From assembly GCA_019163175.1 (NCBI GenBank), contig JAFLKN010000015.1, forward strand, positions 372,001 to 436,000: 64,000 nucleotides of DNA, read 5' to 3'. A model generated the notes under the pieces. It made no database searches, had not been told where the DNA came from, and worked only from the letters and a program-made list of their open reading frames with translations. Position 1 is the first letter of the stretch. Each line of letters begins with the position of its first letter. The position numbers were made by a program, and so were the translations under genes. The DNA comes from Prolixibacteraceae bacterium (GTDB lineage: Bacteria > Bacteroidota > Bacteroidia > Bacteroidales > Prolixibacteraceae). This document shows, one piece after another, positions 53,901 through 60,879 of this stretch.

Positions 53901-54802
53901 AAATTTACAATTCATCCGATGAGAAAATTTTAGACAATTGGTTTGGCAGCCTTCCCGAAATTGCGCGACAAATCAGGGAATACCTGTCGCTTTCGCCTTA
54001 CTTCTATTTCCGGAATATCAATCCGGGCCAATGGCGTAAAGCAGTATATCAATTTTCGCTCGATTATTACGGACCACGACCAGGCAGAATAAACAATAGC
54101 TTTCACGTCGATTTTCTGAGCTATTTAAAACAGAATTATGCCAATGTTGACTGGAATAGAAATTTAGCAACCGTTTACGAACTCATTCATTCCTCAAATC
54201 CGAAAGCTAAACCGGTGTTTCCGGAAGAGCTGATTCCACTTCTGACCATTGAGCCCAAAAGCAAAACTGCTGAACCCATTTTACCCTTAATTAATGATGG
54301 CGACGAAGTTAAAATTTACAATTCAGGGCTGATACTTTTCTGGCCTTTCCTAACTCGCTTGTTCGAAATTCTTTCACTGGCGAAGAACGGCGTGTTTCTG
54401 AATGCGGAATGCAGAAACAGGGCAGTTTATATTCTGCAATACCTGGCTTGCAATGATATTAATTTCCCCGAATATAAGCTGGTATTGAATAAGTTATTAT
54501 CGGGAATGCGGCCCGAAGAACACCTTGTTCCGTTGGCTGACCTGACGGATGAGGAAAAGGAAAGTGCACAAAGCCTGATAAACGGATTAATAAATAACTG
54601 GGAAAAAGTAAAAAATTCGTCGCCCGAAGGCATACAGGAAACTTTTATACAAAGAGATGGAATATTGAGATTTCAGGAAGATAAAATTACGCTCGTGGTT
54701 GAGAAAAAGGGATTTGATATCCTGATGGAGTCAATTCCATGGAATATTGCGCTGGTTAAACTTGCGTGGATGGAAAAGCCAATTTATGTTGAATGGATTT
54801 AA
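50951..54802 (+). CDS. Contractile injection system tape measure protein
   Basis: This protein sets the length of tube and sheath during assembly (Afp14-like). The 1283 residues start with the family signature QNIIHRASFNFEYATSASAA and LLIELSKLEINIGTINEKDI. They end with the conserved block IYNSGLILFWPFLTRLFEIL, LAKNGVFLNAECRNRAVYIL, FPEYKLVLNKLLSGMRPEEH and LTDEEKESAQSLINGLINNW, closing PIYVEWI. The middle is long, helical and low in recognisable domains, as expected for a length ruler. It starts 2 bp after the wedge gene, so the two are translationally linked. No transmembrane segment is evident. Confidence 0.9.
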   Translation: MRKASQNIIHRASFNFEYATSASAARSNILIENMFNSRILPELQKAISNQIPEGLLIELSKLEINIGTINEKDIANNLAERISRSLEDALKNTASFGKYDLLNGNDLEKKNTGNLLLEILDIYFQKGYFLFGIDNSGSIDELVKNAIENHRKEFIDILLKYRRHDSILKRVAFSLNPETFDLILFALEPTHVKWIIDFRQILLGTRRRANLNQLSADEFAQTVNYLVLRFLLNNAGPEFSKTNFAESILSELFTSLNIEVQRFAGTLKSTDEPLVALIRKSLLKVNGKNPLVLPELLNMEIGQLLEILNTGNSQNKTMTKELLKNSLVLALRDTEKRKLLVEKLNKSGVRVIFELLSNRDAEAIFDLISSFTTEFISATALNEMALKSAAYLSQNTVRSLNTEEFVLFLLYAARLDVSKTAHSTSFKSFIKAQKNIDLKKIRTLLFDEDLNPEISDIKNLLLKTENQTVVPNPEEYLIIPKRKIIGYFLYSGQLPDAYYDLSRRDLQTIFEELIDLKDDFLTRQFHQSEDPLSLIERLNALTANASADELEAYLIHYFKKEFDLLSKLMAHARQHFPVGFSHQNDSQSSVEILISALAKSKGGRLPELFLLSVVEELSNSSGIDSDKFIHSLLSDSDIPKIGLLLNNGNTGTEINEILERNFKQLAKAFYSGGDLNEPIQRIAFYFQIDDKSFLDYLLKNPKSLSLVHALFKSRMNERLWKRIEIALSSRPELSLKFQKLQQQSANAFRKMEEAEFDLTKAFSHLNTSSPQDFSAFLTLLLNDAVLLEKFSSSSKDIKFLLNFSIGNKSAINQLNHLLQKLKAVGKEELFYSILEQMKSSNSSELDAFAGFWQDEKVMIFTASGEENQNPTKQTDQNLSILRFYAQNGFFPWWASNISLPELISGLAQISRLHPAIFENSFLWLEKEESLLELRSAKISESELVAFGQLFTNHPEMQAAWKKINKKNSETTHLKHDEKANQWREIYNSSDEKILDNWFGSLPEIARQIREYLSLSPYFYFRNINPGQWRKAVYQFSLDYYGPRPGRINNSFHVDFLSYLKQNYANVDWNRNLATVYELIHSSNPKAKPVFPEELIPLLTIEPKSKTAEPILPLINDGDEVKIYNSGLILFWPFLTRLFEILSLAKNGVFLNAECRNRAVYILQYLACNDINFPEYKLVLNKLLSGMRPEEHLVPLADLTDEEKESAQSLINGLINNWEKVKNSSPEGIQETFIQRDGILRFQEDKITLVVEKKGFDILMESIPWNIALVKLAWMEKPIYVEWI

Positions 54803-54814
54803 AAACTAAAAGCT

Positions 54815-57199
54815 GTGAATAATCTGACAAATAAAGTAAAATCATCGGGCAAAACCGGGATAGTTTTTATCCTGATTGGTATTGCTTGTCTGTTTCAAAA
54901 CGAAGTATTTTCGCAAAAAAGCAGCTCGGCCGGATGGTCAAATTCTGCTCCGAAAGTAGCTCCGTCGACAATAAAATTAGATTCTACAGTAAAAATTAAA
55001 GAGAAGCCCAAGGGTCTGATTAGGAAAATCATTCAACCTGCAAAGTTTCGTGAAAACAGAGATTTCAGGAATAAAGACAGCATCTATCATTTTATGCTAA
55101 AGCTGGTTAAAAACGGTCAGCTCAGAATCGATCCGCAAACTGTAAATCAAATCATAAATAGCTTAGATCAAATTGTTGCAGCAAATCAATCAGACAACAA
55201 ACGTATTGATGGCCGCCTTAATGCAAATGATTTTAGCTCCCAAACAAACAGGGCGAAGATTGATGATATTCTTGAAAAATTCAAAATACAGGACAAAGCA
55301 ACTGAGGCTGTTTTTGATTCCTTGAAGACTCAAATGGGCGCATTTATCCAGGCCAATGCCATCCGAAGCAGCCAGGACGACCGTGAGATTCAAACCAAAA
55401 TCAACACTGCGCTCAAGGAAATACGGAAAGTCCAGTATTCAACCACATCGCACATGGCAGTGGTTGAAAGCGGCAAAATAAACGACACTCTTTCTTATTT
55501 CAAACGGAGTTTAAAACCGAAAATTAAAGTAATCGGCTGGCATCGATCCGGAATGGACGATGAATTTCAACGTTACAATTACAACTATTTATCGACAATA
55601 AATTTAGATAATTATGAATTGTCAGAAACCGGAGGTTGCAAAAATCCGAAGGACATTAAAGAGTTTCAGAAGCCCGGAAATATTATTGCAGTAGCACAAA
55701 GCAAAGGGTGCGATGTTCATCTTACAATTTATAACAACGACCCCGAGGAAATCAAGAATTTCCTTAGGAATACGATTGCTCGGAAAACCTTTTTGTCAGG
55801 CTTAGACTCTTTAGTCATAAAAAGCAAACTGAAAGGGGTCAACATCAATTTTGACTGCACAATAAAACCTGAGCCATTTGTAAAGTTTATCACCGAACTT
55901 TATCAAAGTCTTAAACGAATTAATCCTGAAATTAAGATAAATATATCCATTCCGGCAGTGGTTAACAGCGACAACGAGGAAAAAATAGCCTCCTACAATT
56001 TTGAGAAGCTGAATCCGATGGTCGATTCTTATTTCATTCTGACTGACAACATGATTCCTCAGGATGCTAAGTTTCCACAAGCCACAAGCCCGCTGTATAA
56101 AAGTGATAAATTCAGGAATCAAACCATCGAATCTACTTTTTCTTATTACACCAACAATCTGATTCCGGCATCAAGAATTATAATGACGTTGGCTTATTCA
56201 GGTTCGGTTTGGGCTGTTGATGATTTTTCCGGTCATGGCGAATCACAACAAACGGGAATCTTAAAATATTCGGAAATACTGGAATACTATGAAAATCAAA
56301 CTATAGCTAAAGGTTTTGATCCGGACCAGTCAACCGCATTTTTAAATGTGCTCGGATCTGATTCAAGTTTATTGGAGCAAATCTGGTTCGAAGATTACAA
56401 AAGTTTATACCTGAAATACAATTGGGCCTTGGATAACGGTTTAGGTGGCGTGGCCATAACCGGACTTGGCAATGATGACAAGTACCCGGAATTGTGGGAT
56501 GCACTTGGCGCTTCACTGATTCAGATTGAAACAACTATAATGGGAAATCCAAATCTCAGTACCGGAAATATGAAAAGGTTCTGGAGGATTTTAATTAACA
56601 CATACGAGGGATTCAAATTGGAAACCTTAAAACAAGACCTGAAATGGGCACGGAGCGTGCGACTGAAATACGAGACGACTGATACCATACTAGGCTATAG
56701 AAGATTCGATCACACTTTAAATCCTTCAATCGGTTCTGCTGATGATTCGATTGCTAAATACGTGGCAACACCGATTATTTGGTCGGAAACAACTCCATAC
56801 ATTCCGGATATAAAAAAGAACAACGAATGCTATCTTCCCTCTTTATCCTATTGTTATTCCCTATACTCCAGATGGTTAATCTATGCAAAGATTTTAAAAT
56901 GGTGCTTTTATTTGTTTTTAGCGTTGGCGGTTATATTTGCCATCATTTCATTTAACCTTGAAAGATATCAGCGCGGTGACGACAAATACAGAAGTATCAT
57001 CCGGAATATGCCTTCAGCGTTGGGTTTATTTACTTCTATGTTTTTTTGTTCCTGGATGTTTATTGACCCGTCAATTAAGTGGTTGGGCACCGGAAGTGCT
57101 GGTGGCACCGACACCCTTGTCATGATCTATATATTGATTTTTGGAATTGTATTTGGTTGGTTTTGTACCAGCAACTATTACAAATACAAACGCTCCTGA
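54815..57199 (+). CDS. Membrane-anchored GH18-like protein with degenerate active site
   Basis: The 794 residues start at a GTG (54815). An N-terminal signal/anchor (GIVFILIGIACLFQNEVFSQ) leads into a Ser/Lys-rich linker and a helical stretch. A glycoside-hydrolase-18-like barrel spans about 230-590. It shows PKIKVIGWHRSGMDDEFQRY, the strand GCDVHLTIYNNDP and the catalytic region. Where active GH18 enzymes have D-G-x-D-x-D-x-E, this protein reads KGVNINFD, with N at 343 and 345 and D at 347 in place of the catalytic Glu. Three C-terminal helices (about 687-713, 735-752, 767-787) would anchor it in the inner membrane. It is probably not catalytic and may bind sugar or act as scaffold. It follows the tape measure gene by 12 bp. 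Confidence 0.78.
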   Translation: MNNLTNKVKSSGKTGIVFILIGIACLFQNEVFSQKSSSAGWSNSAPKVAPSTIKLDSTVKIKEKPKGLIRKIIQPAKFRENRDFRNKDSIYHFMLKLVKNGQLRIDPQTVNQIINSLDQIVAANQSDNKRIDGRLNANDFSSQTNRAKIDDILEKFKIQDKATEAVFDSLKTQMGAFIQANAIRSSQDDREIQTKINTALKEIRKVQYSTTSHMAVVESGKINDTLSYFKRSLKPKIKVIGWHRSGMDDEFQRYNYNYLSTINLDNYELSETGGCKNPKDIKEFQKPGNIIAVAQSKGCDVHLTIYNNDPEEIKNFLRNTIARKTFLSGLDSLVIKSKLKGVNINFDCTIKPEPFVKFITELYQSLKRINPEIKINISIPAVVNSDNEEKIASYNFEKLNPMVDSYFILTDNMIPQDAKFPQATSPLYKSDKFRNQTIESTFSYYTNNLIPASRIIMTLAYSGSVWAVDDFSGHGESQQTGILKYSEILEYYENQTIAKGFDPDQSTAFLNVLGSDSSLLEQIWFEDYKSLYLKYNWALDNGLGGVAITGLGNDDKYPELWDALGASLIQIETTIMGNPNLSTGNMKRFWRILINTYEGFKLETLKQDLKWARSVRLKYETTDTILGYRRFDHTLNPSIGSADDSIAKYVATPIIWSETTPYIPDIKKNNECYLPSLSYCYSLYSRWLIYAKILKWCFYLFLALAVIFAIISFNLERYQRGDDKYRSIIRNMPSALGLFTSMFFCSWMFIDPSIKWLGTGSAGGTDTLVMIYILIFGIVFGWFCTSNYYKYKRS

Positions 57200-57274
57200 T
57201 TGTTAATCAGCAAAATACACTTTTCCGAACCTATGATTTTAGCTCACTTTAGTAACAAACAAAAATGAAAGACT

Positions 57275-58795
57275 ATGAATACTCATGCAGATAAAACCCC
57301 GCATAGTAAAACTCAGACGGTTGTCCGAAACGATTATTCAGCCCAAAGCAGTGAATCATCCTTTCAATTTGCCGACAACCGTGCAGAAGCCACCGCACAA
57401 AGGAAGCTAAATGAACTGGCCAACAACAGTCAGACTCTAAAGCAAGCAGCTCAACTGAAATCCTTTGCCGACAGCTACCCAGGCCACACAATTCAAAAAG
57501 TTGGGATAGAAGAAGAGGAACCACTTCAAGGCAAGTTCATTCCGGTTCAACGGCAAGGAATTGAAGAAGAGGAATTGCTTCAGGGTAAGTTTGAACCAAT
57601 TCAGAAAAAAGAGAACAAAACCGGATTACCCGACAATCTGAAATCCGGTATCGAAAGTCTTTCAGGCTATTCTCTGGATGATGTGAAGGTAAATTACAAC
57701 TCCAATAAACCGGCACAACTGAACGCACATGCCTATGCACAAGGTACTGATATTCATGTCGCATCCGGACAGGAAAAACACTTGGCTCACGAAGCCTGGC
57801 ATGTGGTACAACAAAAACAAGGTCGTGTAAAGCCAACCATGCAAATGAAAGGCCATGTAAACGTAAATGACGATGAAGGCCTGGAAAGAGAAGCGGATGT
57901 GATGGGGGCTAAGGCAGTGCAAAGAAAATTAGAACATAATGATAGCAGTGGGGTTGATAATACACCTGAAAAAATAAGACAAGGAAAGTTCAAATCTTCA
58001 GGAGCAGAAGATACAAAGCAACTAATGGATGAGGGCTCAGGAATAATGCAATTTGGGGGGGCGGTTGCTAATCCTAATGGCGAAAGAAATTACAATGCTA
58101 TTGGATATGGTATTCAAGGTATAAGAACACTTAGTGAAAATATTATGTTAGCCGATAATCCACTTTGTAATGTAGGGGTAATGGCTCGATATCCAGTAGG
58201 GATAAACTATTTCAAAGGGAAAGGCGGACATGCAGCGTTGCAGGTTGACGTTGATTTAGGTAAAGGAGGGGAGCATCAATACCTTCAGGCTGGGGTTAGC
58301 GCTACAGGCTCAATACAAGTTGAGCCTACATTCCAGACTATTAAGACTAGGGAAGGATACAATATAAAACGGATTACAAAAAGTGTGGATAAAGATATTT
58401 GCATAAGTACCTTAAAGAAAACTGCAGCCGAAATAGCAAAAGTTCAAGATTATCAGGAACGTATTCTATATAATTCAGGGACTAAAACGAATTGTGCTTT
58501 ATGGGCTTCAAATATGGCAGCACAAGCAGGACTTGACTTGGGTACAAATGACAAATGGTTTTTACCAAGCCCCAACGATGTTCAAGGACTTATGGAAAAT
58601 TTTAGAAATAAGGAAGGTATAACGATAACAGAAGAAAAAACTGTAAAAAGTTCTGAGGGAGAAATTGCATCAAATGTAGGCGTAGAAGCTACTCCGGGCT
58701 GGGATAATGAATTGGAACAAGCTACAGGAGTTATGCCTGAAGAACAAGCTAAAAAATTGATGGAAGAAGCCCTTCAGGATGACAGTACCGCGTAG
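57275..58795 (+). CDS. DUF4157 (eCIS core domain) cargo protein with C-terminal His/Cys domain
   Basis: A probable effector loaded into the injection particle; 506 residues. The N-terminal about 55 residues ([32 protein letters not shown]) are shared with the next two genes. Two near-identical repeats, [16 protein letters not shown] and [16 protein letters not shown], follow at about 77-109. The DUF4157 core at about 115-195 has the HExxH motif at H172-H176 (HEAWHVVQ). A junction GIMQFGG precedes the variable C-terminal domain (about 265-506). There H319 (GKGGHAAL) and C407 ([11 protein letters not shown]) could form a His-Cys pair of a permuted papain-like enzyme. No signal peptide. A 7-G run (58055-58061) lies exactly at the junction. 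Confidence 0.82.
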   Translation: MNTHADKTPHSKTQTVVRNDYSAQSSESSFQFADNRAEATAQRKLNELANNSQTLKQAAQLKSFADSYPGHTIQKVGIEEEEPLQGKFIPVQRQGIEEEELLQGKFEPIQKKENKTGLPDNLKSGIESLSGYSLDDVKVNYNSNKPAQLNAHAYAQGTDIHVASGQEKHLAHEAWHVVQQKQGRVKPTMQMKGHVNVNDDEGLEREADVMGAKAVQRKLEHNDSSGVDNTPEKIRQGKFKSSGAEDTKQLMDEGSGIMQFGGAVANPNGERNYNAIGYGIQGIRTLSENIMLADNPLCNVGVMARYPVGINYFKGKGGHAALQVDVDLGKGGEHQYLQAGVSATGSIQVEPTFQTIKTREGYNIKRITKSVDKDICISTLKKTAAEIAKVQDYQERILYNSGTKTNCALWASNMAAQAGLDLGTNDKWFLPSPNDVQGLMENFRNKEGITITEEKTVKSSEGEIASNVGVEATPGWDNELEQATGVMPEEQAKKLMEEALQDDSTA

Positions 58796-59033
58796 ATTTA
58801 AATTGAGCTACCAAATGAGCCACGAAGATAGCCTTGCTGAATTTTAGGTATTTCTCATACCACCTTGATGACGAAACAGATATATGAACATGTTTATTTT
58901 ATTTGAAAAAACTGAAATGATTAAGATTTAGAAAAGAAAGCAAATTGAAAATCAACATTATCAGGACTGAAAAATGGATATTCAAAATGGTTCATTGTTA
59001 TTGACATCAGACCATAATCAGAAAAGAAAAAAT

Positions 59034-59663
59034 ATGAATACTCACGCCGACAAAACGCAAGAAAATACAAACCAATCGTTAATAAACAAAGTTTCTCAAA
59101 AGCAAAGTGGCATTGACTCTACTTTTCAATTTATTGACAATAGACAGGAAAGCAGAGACCAGAAAATACTGCATGAAATTTATAATAATGAGGCAATTAC
59201 GCAATTAAAGGCTATCCAAATGATGATAAATGGCCCTATTGTAGTTCAACTTAACGGAGAATGGCAAAAATTTCAGAAAGCAGTAGCTGACGGAACCGTG
59301 ATTTTAGAAGTAAGCGATAAACACATTAAGGGGAAGCCAAAGCAAAGAAGAATGGAAAGAAAAAATGGAAGGAGAGCTGCTACTGGTCCATATAGCAATC
59401 AATCGCAGGAACGGGTAATACAAAATGCCATAGCAGCAGTCGAAAAAGGAACAGCTAGGTTTATCTCCAGTGAAGGGACAGACTTCACAATTGAAGTAGA
59501 TAGTGAACATGGTAAACATGCACCAAGGCAATTTAATATCCATAAAGGCGGCGGCGGTGCAAACACCCGATACATTCATCAAATCTACGGAGAAAGTAGT
59601 CAATTTAATACACCGGACAATGCAGAGTATTCTGATAGTGAAAGCGAAGCAGATGATGATTAG
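59034..59663 (+). CDS. Small basic eCIS cargo candidate with shared N-terminal module
   Basis: The ATG at 59034 starts the shared module ([30 protein letters not shown]); an in-frame ATG 20 codons upstream is not used, because the module begins here. The protein has 209 residues, with no DUF4157 domain and no signal peptide. After the junction IVVQLNGEW comes a C-terminal domain with EVSDKHIKGKPKQRRMER, KNGRRAATGPYSNQS, ERVIQNAIAAVEKGTARF and a His/Lys-rich end (HGKHAPRQFNIHKGGGG). The DKHI motif and strong basic patch resemble small ribonuclease toxins, but this is weak. The 238 bp upstream (58796-59033) contain no other gene. Confidence 0.72.
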   Translation: MNTHADKTQENTNQSLINKVSQKQSGIDSTFQFIDNRQESRDQKILHEIYNNEAITQLKAIQMMINGPIVVQLNGEWQKFQKAVADGTVILEVSDKHIKGKPKQRRMERKNGRRAATGPYSNQSQERVIQNAIAAVEKGTARFISSEGTDFTIEVDSEHGKHAPRQFNIHKGGGGANTRYIHQIYGESSQFNTPDNAEYSDSESEADDD

Positions 59664-59709
59664 TAAAAAATTGAAAGATATAGTCCTATAAAATCCAAAA
59701 GGTGTAAAA

Positions 59710-60870
59710 ATGAATACTAAAGCTATCAAGTCAAACCAAAAGAACAATCAATCAGTTACGAATGAGCTTTCTTCAAAACATAATGGTAGTGCTTCTACTT
59801 TTCAGTTTTTGGATAACCGATCGGAAACTTTAGTACAACGAAAATTGCAGATAATGGCAAATGAGAGTCTACAGAAAAAGCCTGTTGTTCCATTGGAAAC
59901 AAAAAGTGATTTTACAGGTAAACCAATGCAAATGAAGGATAATGAAGAAAATGTACTTTTACAGAGTAAATTTGCAGTTCGTGCAGAAAACACAACTCAT
60001 TCAGGAGTTATACAACGAAATGGTGAAGGTAAGGCTGTTGTAACTGATCTCACAGACCCAGCCTGGCTACCTCCGGGGAAACATAAGACCAATGCAGGCA
60101 AGGCAGCTATTACTGGCGCCAATCTCAAAATCCTTTTACGCGGTGCGGCAATTGCGGCCTGGAAAACTTACGCATATCATGCGACTAAATCGGCCAACGT
60201 GCAAGGAATAACCAGTGCAGGATTGGATCCAAATCGCGGTGGAACCGGTGCGGCAGCCGGAAACGCCCACTTTGAAGATCAATCAAAAGGGAAAATCCAT
60301 TATACCCGAAATCGAAACCTGGCCGAAGACTATCAGCGCCATTTTGAAGGGGCAACTCCTTTTGGAAGAAAAGATCCGAACCCTGCTTCTGCTGAGGTCT
60401 TAAAAATAGCAATCCCGCGGGATGTTGCAGATAATGAGGAAATAGACCCTGATAGCAGAACCTCTGATCGTGCCTACCGAACCTCAGACGCAATCCCGGG
60501 AAAGAATATCAGAAGCACCAAGCCCAAAGCCTTGCCTCCGGAAAGGGTTCAGAAGCGCGGCAAACGGAAAAATCAGCCACTCAAACCCGGAGCGAACGCT
60601 GAAGCCTGGAAAGACCATGTCATCCGATCTTTTGCCGATACCGGTGCACTAGTTAGCAATATGCCATCATCGGCTACAAATATTCTCTACGATATGAAAC
60701 AAAACGGAATGGATATAATGACCGTTTGCCAGCTTATAAAACAGGCACTTCAGTCAATGCCGACATCAGATATTCTTGAATTAACACCAGAGGACAGGAA
60801 AGCCAATCCCAGGGTTTTTCAAGGTGCGCATATTGATGCAACCGGCGAATCCCTTCCGAATATATTTTAA
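59710..60870 (+). CDS. eCIS cargo candidate with ADP-ribosyltransferase-like domain
   Basis: The protein has 386 residues. It opens with the shared module (MNTKAIKSNQKNNQ, STFQFLDNRSETLVQRKL), then a diverged ENVLLQSKF repeat and the junction HSGVIQRNGE (about 95-105). The C-terminal domain contains YAYHATKSANVQGITSAGLD (about 154-173), GKIHYTRNRNLAEDYQRHFE (about 195-214) and SAEVLKIAIP. Placing H157, Y198 and E229 as an H-Y-E triad gives the pattern of PARP/diphtheria-toxin-like transferases. A separate helical tail follows (about 300-386). No HExxH domain and no signal peptide. The Cache/channel gene starts only 9 bp after its stop. Confidence 0.75.
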   Translation: MNTKAIKSNQKNNQSVTNELSSKHNGSASTFQFLDNRSETLVQRKLQIMANESLQKKPVVPLETKSDFTGKPMQMKDNEENVLLQSKFAVRAENTTHSGVIQRNGEGKAVVTDLTDPAWLPPGKHKTNAGKAAITGANLKILLRGAAIAAWKTYAYHATKSANVQGITSAGLDPNRGGTGAAAGNAHFEDQSKGKIHYTRNRNLAEDYQRHFEGATPFGRKDPNPASAEVLKIAIPRDVADNEEIDPDSRTSDRAYRTSDAIPGKNIRSTKPKALPPERVQKRGKRKNQPLKPGANAEAWKDHVIRSFADTGALVSNMPSSATNILYDMKQNGMDIMTVCQLIKQALQSMPTSDILELTPEDRKANPRVFQGAHIDATGESLPNIF

Positions 60871-60879
60871 TAACAGCTA

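Noticed and set aside
33776-57199. Type VI secretion system or prophage
   Set aside because: No TssJ/L/M-type membrane complex or ClpV is present, and no capsid, portal, terminase or integrase gene. The tape measure, DUF4255 and DUF5908 proteins fit an eCIS instead.
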